Positions 37,460-46,425 of a DNA stretch of 64,000 bases are shown one piece after another. Positions within the stretch are counted from its first letter, which is position 1, and each line of letters starts with the position of its first letter. Source of the stretch: Pseudomonadales bacterium (lineage in GTDB: Bacteria; Pseudomonadota; Gammaproteobacteria; Pseudomonadales; Azotimanducaceae); contig JAJECH010000001.1 in assembly GCA_022822135.1 (NCBI GenBank), forward strand, positions 1 to 64,000. The letters are read 5' to 3'. The translations under genes and the position numbers were made by a program. The notes under the pieces are model-generated. The model was not told the DNA's origin and did not search any database. It was given only the letters and a program-made list of their open reading frames with translations.

Positions 37460-38521
37460 TCACAAGCGCGTACAGAAACCGTAGCGTCGTCGAAAGTCAC
37501 CCGCTGGATCTTTGCCTATAACGGTAGATCCTGCCCTCGAGAGCCGTACGCGAATATCGCCGAAACAAGGACCTTGGCCAAGTAGTGGATTCCTCATTAG
37601 GACCGGATCTGAGGCGAAGGCATCACGGCATGCGCGAGCATAGGATGTGCAGTAGAGTCGCCCGCCCTCGTTAGCGTCACAAGTACGTGCTATCGTCTTG
37701 AGGACATTCTCGTGAGGGTGATCCTTTCCGTTCGGTCCGGCGGAGACAATGGCATTGCCGTTTATATATTGATTCATCCAGTCCGGCCAGTTGTGCGCCG
37801 AACCATGGTGCGGCACAACAATGGTGTCGTTGTCGATCGAGAGTTCGGGATATTGTTCGGAGAGGCTTGCTGCGAACCTGAGCAAGGCAGGTGTGGCGTC
37901 GCCTGGTAAGAGAGCGTGTCCAGAAGGCGCAGCGGCGTTGTTGAGGTAACGGAACAGTAGGATCAAGCTTGTAGTGTTGCCGGGATTGGTCTCTCTACGG
38001 TGGCTGATGAGTTGGTGGCTTGTATTCGTGCTCGATGGCGGAGCGAGAATGGTCACTTCCCAGTGGTCGGTTCGGGCCACGTACGGTGGCGGCTGCACTT
38101 GATCTTCTGGGAAATCGTTTACGGACAAGGCATGAATATTCATGCCGTTTTCATGGGCGAAAATCGCAGCACGATTGAGGTAATCGTAGGGACCGAGGTT
38201 GACAGGTCCGGTTGCTGGGTAGAAGAGTCGGTTGACGGTAATGTCACGCTCTACACACTCGCGGAGAATGAGTTCAAGTCCTTTGGTGTGGTCGCTGTGG
38301 GCATGCGTGGCGACGACGAAGCGCACACGTGAGGTCTTGGTTTCGTCGAGGAGCGCGGCGAAGGAAGTGATGTCCTTCGTGCCCCAGTCGACTATGCCGA
38401 TGGTCGCGTCATCAAATACGAAGGCGCACGCATTGCCATGGTGAGGCAGGTGGAATACCCGGAGTTCGACTTCAGTCGTCGGAACGCCACCTTCTACCGG
38501 ACTATACCCGACTTGGGGCAC
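37460..38521 (-). CDS. Stand-alone ComEC-like MBL-fold hydrolase
   Basis: Metallo-beta-lactamase fold, 353 residues, starting at GTG. Metal-binding residues are in THAHSDH (72-78), Asp208 in LLPGDAT, and PHHGS at 237-241. The sequence around LLPGDAT and VPHHGSAHNW matches the C-terminal MBL domain of the DNA-uptake protein ComEC/Rec2, but the ComEC membrane part is absent and there is no signal peptide. It is probably a nuclease or phosphodiesterase. It starts 58 bases after the acyl-CoA dehydrogenase stop on the same strand, so may be co-transcribed, and is convergent with the unknown 277-residue gene. Confidence 0.78.
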   Translation of the reverse strand: MPQVGYSPVEGGVPTTEVELRVFHLPHHGNACAFVFDDATIGIVDWGTKDITSFAALLDETKTSRVRFVVATHAHSDHTKGLELILRECVERDITVNRLFYPATGPVNLGPYDYLNRAAIFAHENGMNIHALSVNDFPEDQVQPPPYVARTDHWEVTILAPPSSTNTSHQLISHRRETNPGNTTSLILLFRYLNNAAAPSGHALLPGDATPALLRFAASLSEQYPELSIDNDTIVVPHHGSAHNWPDWMNQYINGNAIVSAGPNGKDHPHENVLKTIARTCDANEGGRLYCTSYARACRDAFASDPVLMRNPLLGQGPCFGDIRVRLSRAGSTVIGKDPAGDFRRRYGFCTRL

Positions 38522-38579
38522 GTCGATTGGCTAGTACGAGTTTAGAAGGCGGTCTGCAGCCCGAACCGTCATCTAGCTT

Positions 38580-39764
38580 CTAGTCAGGTAAACCTAAGAC
38601 TCGTTTCGCGATGATGTTGCGCTGAATCTCGTTGCTACCACTGTAGATGGACGCGGCTCGATTCGCCAACCATGTTCGTGTGCCGCCGATTTGGCGTGGG
38701 GTAAAGCCTTCGCCGGTCCAACCTAAGCCATTTGTACCACGCATTTCGACGAACAACGAAGAGTTTTCTTGCTGAAGTTCCGTGCCATACATTTTGAAAA
38801 TCGATGTTGCTGGTCCGGGCGTGCTCCCGTCAGCTGACTCTTCAACTGTGCGACGTTGTGTTAACTGATACGAGGTAGCGTTGATGTTGTGTTGAATGAT
38901 TCGATTGCGAAGCGAGTCGTCAGCAATGCGTCCGTCTTCTTCGCCTGCGAAGTTCTTTGCTTCCTGTATCAATGATGGTCCTTGGTCACGCGTCGCACCG
39001 CCGCCTACAAGCGACGCCATGCTCCCGCGTTCATGCTGAAGAAGGCGCTTGCCGACGGTCCACCCCTTATTGAGCTCGCCCACCAAATCGTCTTTTTGAG
39101 CGATTGCATTGTCAAAGAAGGTCTGACAGAAAGGTGACTCGCCGGAAATCAAGCGAATCGGTTTAACGGTAATACCCTCTTGCGCCATATCCATAAGGAC
39201 AAAGCTGATGCCTTCGTGTTTGGGCACGTCGGGATCTGTTCGCACGAGCGCGAATATCCAGTCAGCCCATTGCGCGCCTGATGTCCAAATTTTCGAGCCA
39301 TTGACGAGGAAGTGATCACCTTTATCTTCTGCACGCGTGCTTAAAGATGCAAGATCCGACCCAGCGCCGGGTTCACTGTAGCCTTGACACCAGCCGACTT
39401 CCGCTCGAACGATCCGAGGAATGTGACGTTGTTTTTGCTCGTCGGTGCCGTATTCAAGCAGCGTCGGTCCGATCAGCGAGGTACCCATACCGGCGAGAGG
39501 GGTACGTGCTCCGATACGTCGCATTTCTTGAATAAGAATCATGTATTCGTCGGTATTCAAGCCGCCGCCACCGTATTCGGTTGGCCATGTTGGCGCGGTC
39601 CACCCTTTCTCGATCATGCGGTCCAGCCAGAGTCGCGTATCCTCGTGGGTGAGCGGAACCTTCGAGCTACCTGAGGTGATTGGTCCTGGTCCTCGTGCAC
39701 CAGAAGGACAGTTTTCTTCTAGCCATGCTCTAGTTTCGAGACGGAACTCTTCTGCGGTCGACAT
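38580..39764 (-). CDS. Acyl-CoA dehydrogenase
   Basis: FAD enzyme that introduces an alpha-beta double bond into an acyl-CoA, passing electrons to ETF. The signatures YSEPGAGSDLASL (flavin and substrate site), WTSGAQWADW and the C-terminal YSGSNEIQRNIIAKRVLGLP are present. 394 residues. It is 5 kb from the CoA ligase/enoyl-CoA hydratase cluster and could serve the same pathway, but it is not in their transcript. No ETF genes are in the window. Confidence 0.92.
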   Translation of the reverse strand: MSTAEEFRLETRAWLEENCPSGARGPGPITSGSSKVPLTHEDTRLWLDRMIEKGWTAPTWPTEYGGGGLNTDEYMILIQEMRRIGARTPLAGMGTSLIGPTLLEYGTDEQKQRHIPRIVRAEVGWCQGYSEPGAGSDLASLSTRAEDKGDHFLVNGSKIWTSGAQWADWIFALVRTDPDVPKHEGISFVLMDMAQEGITVKPIRLISGESPFCQTFFDNAIAQKDDLVGELNKGWTVGKRLLQHERGSMASLVGGGATRDQGPSLIQEAKNFAGEEDGRIADDSLRNRIIQHNINATSYQLTQRRTVEESADGSTPGPATSIFKMYGTELQQENSSLFVEMRGTNGLGWTGEGFTPRQIGGTRTWLANRAASIYSGSNEIQRNIIAKRVLGLPD

Positions 39765-39820
39765 GTTGTAGATCGAGTGGTTTTCTGTTAACGGAGTATG
39801 TTACCAAGATCGCGTAAAAG

Positions 39821-39840
39821 CCCCTTCATTCATGGAGGGG
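39821..39840 (-). terminator. Terminator-like hairpin
   Basis: On the minus strand CCCCTCC-ATGAAT-GAAGGGG is followed by CTTTT: a 7-bp stem (one G-T pair), 6-base loop and short T-run. It could end transcription coming from the hypothetical gene at 40613-40969, or be the right-end hairpin of a lost insertion element. Confidence 0.45.
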
Positions 39841-40328
39841 ATGGATAGCGCGACATGCCTCGCTTTTCCATGCTGAAATCTGTCATGCGCGGTGGCTGAT
39901 TTGAGCTTAAGCTCATCGCCATGGTGCGACGAGTGCCACGTTAATACAACTGGACGTTTGGTTCTTCCTCGGAAGGGCTGATAGCTGTTTGGCTTTGATT
40001 TTATCAAGCTAACCATTGCCGGTTGGGGGAGGGAGTCCCCGGAGTTGCTTGCAACTCATGAACTCACTTCTGTCGGATCGAACTCGCCGATCTGACTCTG
40101 CGCCTGAAGGGTGTGTCTCCATCCTTGAGGATGCAGGTACCGAAAAGGAACCGTTGCCTTTGTAAGGTCGACGGGAAGGTTTCGGGAAATGCCTCTTAAT
40201 TTCATGTATTTGATTGATCGGGGTGAGGTAATGTGTGTACTCTGTACATTTGTATAGACACACGGCTTTGAGCGTAGGCATGCATTAAGCTGCCTGAACA
40301 ATGGTCAGAAACATTCTGAGAGGAAGGT

Positions 40329-40433
40329 TTAGTTGACTTGGATTGCAGTATCCAATAGCCTAGGGACAGCGCGTGGTCGGCAACGATCGGGTGTGAAGCG
40401 TCCTGCAAACTCCGCGACGTAACGGTTGGTGTC
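40329..40433 (-). pseudogene. Relic of an IS1595-family transposase C terminus
   Basis: The minus strand from 40433 reads DTNRYVAEFAGRF, resembling the RYVxEFAGRHNxR motif near the end of IS1595/ISXO2 transposases. After that the frame degenerates and ends at a TAA at 40329-40331. No inverted repeats or full transposase could be found. Confidence 0.4.
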
Positions 40434-40512
40434 TACGGGCCGTCTTCATAGGTGTTTAACTACAAAACACGAACATGCGACATAGGTTGTCGAACGAACG
40501 AATTGTCGATCT

Positions 40513-40596
40513 ATGCCTTACTGGTGTCGAGGCGGTCGGCGTTACTTTGCGGTGAGAACCAACTCGGTCATGCGACGCACCTCCCCGCACGGTTGA
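40513..40596 (+). pseudogene. Relic of an IS1595-family transposase N-terminal zinc ribbon
   Basis: The plus strand reads MPYWCRGGRRYFAVRTNSVM, resembling the MPYRCKDCRKYFSVRTGTVM-type zinc ribbon of IS1595/ISXO2 transposases, with one of the two cysteines changed to Gly. A TGA follows at 40594-40596. It points the opposite way from the C-terminal relic next to it, so the two are not one intact gene. Confidence 0.4.
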
Positions 40597-40612
40597 TGAG
40601 ACCGCTGTCGTG

Positions 40613-40969
40613 CTATTCTGTCTGACGTTTTGCGGCGGCGAGTTCTTGCGCTGTAAGACCTGCGAACTCTAAAGGTACTTCGGCACCAGAAGCAAATCGA
40701 GGAGGGTCATCCGGTACGGACTGTCCGGGTAGAAGATAGAGCTGCTCGGTGGCGCGTGAAACTTCAGCTTCACGCCAATGAAGGCGTGCAGCGACATCCT
40801 GAGTAAACACCCAGCAAAATGACGCGAACTCTTCGGTATCGGTAGCGCCGAATTCTTCGGCTAGTTTGGCGATATCGGGTGGAAGACCAACGGACTCCCC
40901 ACGAACCTTGGCGTCAAAGGAACCTGGATGTGCATGCGCCTCTTGATCGGCGAAAAACGATGTTGTCAT
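40613..40969 (-). CDS. Hypothetical soluble protein, 118 residues
   Basis: No family recognised. The sequence is soluble, acidic and alanine-rich, with a central helix-rich part (IAKLAEEFGATDTEEFASFC) and a proline-rich end. The ATG at 40967-40969 follows GGA at a short spacing and is preferred over upstream in-frame ATGs at 40981 and 40990. It is alone between the relic stretch and the MFS gene on the same strand (200 bases away). Confidence 0.5.
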   Translation of the reverse strand: MTTSFFADQEAHAHPGSFDAKVRGESVGLPPDIAKLAEEFGATDTEEFASFCWVFTQDVAARLHWREAEVSRATEQLYLLPGQSVPDDPPRFASGAEVPLEFAGLTAQELAAAKRQTE

Positions 40970-41170
40970 TTTTCCAATCATATTGAACATGGAGCCATTC
41001 CCAAGAAACGATCCGTGTACGTTGCAGCAACGGAACGCCGAACGGTCGTTAGATCAGGCGCGATGGATCGGTTAGAAATGTATAAATCCTGTTGGACCTT
41101 CGAAAAATTTAGATTCTCTTCATGTGTAGCTAGCGAATGGTCACCTTTAGTTTTCGCAATGCCGACTTGA

Positions 41171-42373
41171 CTAACCATCTAAGGGTCGATGTCGCGTTTC
41201 AGGAATGATGAGAAATGCTGCTAATGCGCCGAGTAGCCCGATAGTACCGGTAACGCCGCATGCGATGACCATCGTGAATGATTGTGCGAGGGTACCCAAC
41301 ACGGATGGTCCTGCTGCGCCACCACTGTCGCCGATCAATCTCCAAATTCCCAAGAACTGACTCCGTCCATATCGTGGCGCTAAATCGCCTCCGATGGTCA
41401 TAAAGATTCCTGTCCCAAATCCATTACCGAGTCCTCCCAACAACGATACGAGCAAGAAGGTCGTAAATGACTCCGTCCAAGGAAGCAAGGTCAGAGCCAC
41501 ACTCATGATCGTCATGGCAGGGATAAGGGCGGCCCTTCGTCCGAGATGGTCAAGGATCAAACCGGCCGGAAAGAACATCATGAGGTCGACTGTCGCGGTG
41601 AGGCTCGAAACCAATCCAATTTCTGCGGGTCCCAAGCCAATGGCAGTACCCCACACCGGGATGATGAGCTGCCGTGAGTTGCGCAGTAGTGACAGGCAGA
41701 TCATGACGCCGCCACAACGTGAAAGCGTACCGGCATGCTTGCTAGCGATCTGCAGAGCGCCTACAGGAACATGACTCACCGTTCGTAATTTGGTACGTGT
41801 TGCCAGGATCGCGACGAGTACGAACGAACTGAGTGAAACGATCCCAAGTACGATGAAAACAGGACCGTACCCGATAAGCTCAACGCCGACACCAGCGGAG
41901 ACGGGTCCGATCATCGCGCCCGCACGTTCGAGACCTGCAAGCACCGAAATCACCCGTCCACGTCGCTCGAGACGGACGTTTTCGGTAATGTGCGACAGTC
42001 GACCGAGAATCCAAGCGCCGCTGCCCACACCGAAACCGACGGCGACGACGGTTAACGCTAATGGTGACCCGGTAAACGAAGCCAGAATCGCTGTCGTACC
42101 CACGATCGCAAGACCGCAAAGCATGACTGCCTTATCCCCGATTTTCGCAGTCAATTGACCTGCGGGAACGTCTGCGAGCATCGTACCAAGGGCACGAAGA
42201 CTGAGGATTGCGCCTGCGACTACGGTTCCGCCTTCACTCTCCAACGCGTAGAGAGGAAGTAGCACAAGTGCGCCCCCTCGAGCGATCGAGTTCAGGAACG
42301 TAGGTAGATAAATGGAGAACGCCAACCGTCGCATGTCTTGAACGACGGTTGTGCTAGTCCTCGGCACGTGCAA
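41171..42373 (-). CDS. MFS transporter
   Basis: Major facilitator superfamily carrier with 12 predicted membrane segments over 400 residues. Typical loop motifs are LADVPAGQLTAKIGDKA between helices 2 and 3 and the similar LDHLGRRAALIP in the second half. Substrate unknown. The frame opens with TTG at 42373; GTG at 42367 or ATG at 42334 are also possible. It begins 15 bases after the stop of the hydrolase gene at 42389, so both are likely on one transcript. Confidence 0.88.
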   Translation of the reverse strand: MHVPRTSTTVVQDMRRLAFSIYLPTFLNSIARGGALVLLPLYALESEGGTVVAGAILSLRALGTMLADVPAGQLTAKIGDKAVMLCGLAIVGTTAILASFTGSPLALTVVAVGFGVGSGAWILGRLSHITENVRLERRGRVISVLAGLERAGAMIGPVSAGVGVELIGYGPVFIVLGIVSLSSFVLVAILATRTKLRTVSHVPVGALQIASKHAGTLSRCGGVMICLSLLRNSRQLIIPVWGTAIGLGPAEIGLVSSLTATVDLMMFFPAGLILDHLGRRAALIPAMTIMSVALTLLPWTESFTTFLLVSLLGGLGNGFGTGIFMTIGGDLAPRYGRSQFLGIWRLIGDSGGAAGPSVLGTLAQSFTMVIACGVTGTIGLLGALAAFLIIPETRHRPLDG

Positions 42374-42388
42374 CTCGGTTTGAGGCTA

Positions 42389-44068
42389 CTACCGGATTAT
42401 TGGGGCGAGCGTTGCACCAATCCCTGATTCGAGCTGTAATGACGCGTTGAGATTTTCGCCGAAGTGTTGTCTTAGAAAGCCCGCGAACGCGAAATAAGCA
42501 ACACGTGTGTCGCCTTGCGGTTGAAAATTCACGTACGTGCGATTTTCTTGCGTCGCAACGGAAAGTTCGGTACCTGTGCCTGTTCCGTCCAAGTGCATAT
42601 TTGCGGCGTCGAACAGACCGTCGGTTGAGTCCAAGTCATACAGTACAAACGTGACGGAAGTAGGGAGATTTGGTGCTTTCCCTTCAAACGGCAGCGTATC
42701 CGGTGTCACGCGGATTTCCGTACTTAGTTTTAGTGGACGCGCGAAACCAATGTCGTAGGACAACTCTAAGAACCACGCTTTCCAACCCGTTTCGGGCGGA
42801 TCGACTCGGTAACGTCGGATGGATCCGGGTTCAAGTTTGCTTGTATCGAGTGCGGTCGCGTTATATCCGGGACCGAATGTCTCGATCCGAAAATCACGGA
42901 AGTCTTCGTTGGTCGCTTGCCAGCGTGTGATTGCGTCAGGAATGGTCCCAAATGTGACGTCAACTTCATGGTCGCTACGGTATTTCCAATTGACCTGCGG
43001 GATCTGTTGATTTCGAGTAATCGCGTAATGGAACGCAGCGATCGACTCACCGCCGTCACTATTACCGAGACCATGGTTCGTATTTGGGACGTAGCGAAGG
43101 TATTTCTGATCAAGCAATTCGTTCCAATAGAACTGCGCGGAATCGGGTAAAAAGAACTGGTCGCCCGAAGCATTCACGACGAACTGTGGCATATCTAACC
43201 GTTTGACGTAGCGTAACGGGTCAGCAAGATCGTAGAGCTGTTTTAACTCGTCCTTTCCCATCCATTGCATGATGCCATGATTCACATAGTCGGCGATGGA
43301 CGGCGCCCAGAAGCCGTATGCAGCAAAGTGGTGACGCATTGATACATCGACGTTCAAGACGTCGATGACGATCGGCACAATCGCAATGACGCGTTCATCC
43401 ATCGCACCCGTCATCCAAGTCGTCCAACCGCGCTTCGAACCGCCACCAACAACGAACCGATTCACTGGATGTGTGCCATTTCGATGACGTTGCATAAACG
43501 CGCTGATCGCGTCCATTGCTCGAACCGCGCTTTTGACCATGGCGTTTCGTGGCAGCCATTTCGGGTCGCCGGTTTGGAGGTACTGCACCCATGCGTACGC
43601 GATGAGATTGTCTTCGTAGCGTGGTTCACCGTCTTCGTAGAAGACCAGCGGCTGGTTTGGGACTTGTCGTAGTTCAGCGACGACGGTGCCTGTGGAGAGC
43701 GCAATCTGGCGCACCAGCTCGCTTGATTCGCGAGCAGGATTTTCGGTACTGGACCCGCCGCTTATGTAGAGAAAAGCCACATCCGATGTGTGGAGTTGGT
43801 CGGGTACCGTCAAGATCAAACGATGACGCCATAGCGGTTGATCAACTTCCTTTTTCGTTAACCACCGTTGCGATGTCATATCGATCAGGACGGTTTCATA
43901 ACCGTCACGGAGGACGATTTCAGCTGCTTTCCACCGAAATGCACGGTCCTTAGCCGCTACGTAAGCGTCGATGGCATTGCGGAACTCGGCAGGTGCAGGC
44001 TCAGCACGTACCTGGATCGAAGCGATAGCGAGCAAAAACAGAGATGCTGCAGTTAGATACCTAGTCAT
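42389..44068 (-). CDS. PhoPQ-activated pathogenicity-related (PqaA-type) hydrolase
   Basis: Alpha/beta-hydrolase-like protein of the PhoPQ-activated pathogenicity-related family. The family motif GASKRGWTTW appears as GGSKRGWTTWMTGAMDERV, with the Ser as probable nucleophile; NTNHGLGN near residue 330 could supply the His. An N-terminal signal peptide (MTRYLTAASLFLLAIASIQVRA) points to the periplasm. 559 residues. Role in this organism unknown; the family name does not imply virulence. It sits 21 bases after dapE on the same strand and before the MFS gene. Confidence 0.85.
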   Translation of the reverse strand: MTRYLTAASLFLLAIASIQVRAEPAPAEFRNAIDAYVAAKDRAFRWKAAEIVLRDGYETVLIDMTSQRWLTKKEVDQPLWRHRLILTVPDQLHTSDVAFLYISGGSSTENPARESSELVRQIALSTGTVVAELRQVPNQPLVFYEDGEPRYEDNLIAYAWVQYLQTGDPKWLPRNAMVKSAVRAMDAISAFMQRHRNGTHPVNRFVVGGGSKRGWTTWMTGAMDERVIAIVPIVIDVLNVDVSMRHHFAAYGFWAPSIADYVNHGIMQWMGKDELKQLYDLADPLRYVKRLDMPQFVVNASGDQFFLPDSAQFYWNELLDQKYLRYVPNTNHGLGNSDGGESIAAFHYAITRNQQIPQVNWKYRSDHEVDVTFGTIPDAITRWQATNEDFRDFRIETFGPGYNATALDTSKLEPGSIRRYRVDPPETGWKAWFLELSYDIGFARPLKLSTEIRVTPDTLPFEGKAPNLPTSVTFVLYDLDSTDGLFDAANMHLDGTGTGTELSVATQENRTYVNFQPQGDTRVAYFAFAGFLRQHFGENLNASLQLESGIGATLAPIIR

Positions 44069-44089
44069 GCAGGGAGTGTCCTTTGTATG

Positions 44090-45232
44090 TCAAGCGGCAA
44101 GAACGCGCTCCATGATTCGTTGGTAAACACGAGCGAGCGGTTCTAGAGCATCAAGCGCGATCCGTTCGTTGATCTTGTGGATCGTGGCATTTACGGGTCC
44201 AACTTCAACGGTCTCAACACCCGTCGGTACGATGAAACGTGCATCGGACGTCCCACCTGCGGTCGACTTTTCGGTGTCCAGTCCGGTGATCTCATGGATC
44301 GTTTCCACAACAATGTCAGTCAACGCACCTTGTTTTGAGAGGAATGGGAAACCTGACGTATGCCAAGCGATCTCCGAAGTCACACCTGAATCAATGCCTT
44401 CAACAGCTTCTTCTACTGCGCGTTTTAAAGATGCTTCGGTTTGTTCGGTACAGTATCTGAAGTTAAAGGCCACTTCGACTTTATCCGGTATTACGTTGAC
44501 GGCACCCGTTCCACCGTTCAGGTTCGAGATCTGAAATGATGTAGGACGAAAGAACTCGTTGCCTTCGTCCCAAACCCGTTGCGTGAGCGGTGTCAGGCAA
44601 CGAATGACCTCGTGCAGCGAGTTTGGCGTGTCGTCAGGGTATGCAACGTGACCCAGCGGCCCGCTCAGCGTCAGTGTGCCATTCAAAGAACCTCGACGTC
44701 CGACTCGGATCGCATCGCCGAGCTGAGTGCTGGACGATGGCTCTCCTACGACGCAGTAGTCAATCGAATGATCACGTGCTTTGAGGGTTTCTATCACACG
44801 CTTGGTCCCATTAATGGCAACATCCTCTTCGTCGCTCGTGATCAGTAAAGCTAGCGAGCCAGCGTGCGAAGGATGTTGAGCAACGAATTGCTCCGCAGCC
44901 ACAACCATCGCCGCGATGCTGCTTTTCATATCGGCGGCGCCTCGTCCGTAGAGATATCCGTCGCGCAAAGACGGTTCAAACGGATCGCTGTTCCAGGATT
45001 CAAGCGAACCAACGGGTACAACGTCCGTATGTCCAGCGAATACCAAGCAAGGCCTCGCTTCGCCGTGCCACGCCCAGAGATTGCTTACGTCCTCAAATGG
45101 CATGTGCTCGATTGTGAAGCCGATCGCCTCTAATCGCGTTGCGATCAGTTCCTGACAACCTTCATCGTTTGGAGAAATCGAAGGACGCGCAATCAACTCC
45201 CGTGTAAGGTCAAGTACGTTTGTGTTCATCAA
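44090..45232 (-). CDS. dapE: Succinyl-diaminopimelate desuccinylase
   Basis: Zinc amidohydrolase of the lysine and meso-diaminopimelate pathway, removing succinate from N-succinyl-LL-DAP. Metal and catalytic residues are in FAGHTDVVP (His, Asp), GRGAADMKSS (Asp), TSDEEDVAING (Glu pair), GGTSDARF and ATIHKINERI (His). 380 residues, near the E. coli 375. It overlaps dapC by 4 bases, so the two are co-translated. Confidence 0.96.
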   Translation of the reverse strand: MMNTNVLDLTRELIARPSISPNDEGCQELIATRLEAIGFTIEHMPFEDVSNLWAWHGEARPCLVFAGHTDVVPVGSLESWNSDPFEPSLRDGYLYGRGAADMKSSIAAMVVAAEQFVAQHPSHAGSLALLITSDEEDVAINGTKRVIETLKARDHSIDYCVVGEPSSSTQLGDAIRVGRRGSLNGTLTLSGPLGHVAYPDDTPNSLHEVIRCLTPLTQRVWDEGNEFFRPTSFQISNLNGGTGAVNVIPDKVEVAFNFRYCTEQTEASLKRAVEEAVEGIDSGVTSEIAWHTSGFPFLSKQGALTDIVVETIHEITGLDTEKSTAGGTSDARFIVPTGVETVEVGPVNATIHKINERIALDALEPLARVYQRIMERVLAA

Positions 45233-46416
45233 CGTATCTCGTCAGCGGCACGGCAGAGGCGTCGAACGGCATCGACGCAATCCTCGAACGGCGCGACCAG
45301 GGCAACGCGAATGTGGTTCGCGCCTGGATTCTTGTCGCCGACCGTGCGACCAAGGTATTTCCCAGGCAAAACCGTGATGTTCTCCCGGCGGAATAACTCA
45401 GTGGCGAACAATTCATCGTCGATACCGACATCAGGCCAATAGTAGAAAGCACCGTCGGGTGGTTGTACACCAAAGGTTCGGGACATGAGTGTTTGTGTCG
45501 CTTCAAATTTGCGTCGGTATACCGCGCGATTTTCGATGACGTGTTCCTCATCCAACCATGCGCGTTCACTTGTGTTTTGAACGTGAACGGGCATTGCGCA
45601 ACCGTGATACGTGCGATAGTTGTAGTACTGTTCAATCACGAGTGGGTCCCCTGCGACGAATCCTGAACGAAGTCCAGGGCAGTTCGAGCGCTTTGAAAGA
45701 CTGTTGAACGCGATGCACCGATTGAACTTCGGTAGTCCCATCGATGCGGCAACTTCGAGGAGTCCTACAGGTGCTTCGTTCTCCTTGAGATAGATTTCCG
45801 AATAGCACTCGTCAGAGGCTACGATGAAATCATGCTCTTGCGCTTTATCTATGACGTACGAGTAAAGTTCTCGATCGGCGACGTATCCCGTCGGATTTCC
45901 GGGTGAACAGACATATAGCAATTCGGTTCGCTGCCATACTTCCGTCGGTACCGCTTCAATCTCAGGTCTTTCCGTAGCTGGAACGTAGTACGGAGTAGAG
46001 CCACGTAGGAATGCAGATCCTTCATAAATTTGATAGAACGGATTTGGTATCACAGTAGTCGAATTCGGAGCGCCGCTCAGAACGGCTTGACCGAGCGAAA
46101 ACAGACCTTCTCTTGTTCCATTTACGGGCAGAATACTCGTGTCAGGATCCAGCTCGATGAAGTACCTTCGTTTTAGCCACTGTGCGATGGCTTCTCGCAG
46201 TGACGCATTGCCGCGAGTCGGTGGATAGGTCGTAAGCCCTTGGTGGAGTAGGTCTGGATCAGACAGACACTCGATTACGAACGACGGTGGATCATGATTC
46301 GGTTCACCTAATGCCAACGATACATGCGGTAAGTTGGATTCAGAACGAATACCTTCCTTAAGTGCATTTAGACGTTCGAATGGATAAGGAAGTAACGCGG
46401 AAAGGTGACGATTCAA
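45229..46416 (-). CDS. dapC: Succinyldiaminopimelate transaminase
   Basis: PLP-dependent class I/II aminotransferase that makes N-succinyl-LL-DAP, the substrate of DapE. PLP Lys is in SLSKRSNCPGLRSGF, with NPFYQIYEG and SPGNPTGYVADREL as supporting family motifs. 395 residues. Location between glnD and dapE, with overlap into dapE, supports DapC over other aspartate-family transaminases. Confidence 0.93.
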   Translation of the reverse strand: MNRHLSALLPYPFERLNALKEGIRSESNLPHVSLALGEPNHDPPSFVIECLSDPDLLHQGLTTYPPTRGNASLREAIAQWLKRRYFIELDPDTSILPVNGTREGLFSLGQAVLSGAPNSTTVIPNPFYQIYEGSAFLRGSTPYYVPATERPEIEAVPTEVWQRTELLYVCSPGNPTGYVADRELYSYVIDKAQEHDFIVASDECYSEIYLKENEAPVGLLEVAASMGLPKFNRCIAFNSLSKRSNCPGLRSGFVAGDPLVIEQYYNYRTYHGCAMPVHVQNTSERAWLDEEHVIENRAVYRRKFEATQTLMSRTFGVQPPDGAFYYWPDVGIDDELFATELFRRENITVLPGKYLGRTVGDKNPGANHIRVALVAPFEDCVDAVRRLCRAADEIR

Positions 46417-46425
46417 GAATAAGCC

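Larger units (their letters stand above)
39765..40612. other. 848-base non-coding stretch with transposase relics
   Basis: No complete gene is present. It contains a terminator-like hairpin (39821-39840), a near-perfect palindrome (GAGTTGC-TT-GCAACTC at 40042-40057), and two short pieces that resemble opposite ends of an IS1595-family transposase, listed separately. Two overlapping minus-strand frames of 70-90 codons (39801-40016 and 40009-40281) are not protein-like. It reads as a site of old insertions. Confidence 0.5.

Noticed and set aside
39801-40281. Minus-strand frames of 70-90 codons that might be the C terminus of TnpB
   Set aside because: No zinc-finger cysteines or RuvC motif; the resemblance was limited to the terminal hairpin.
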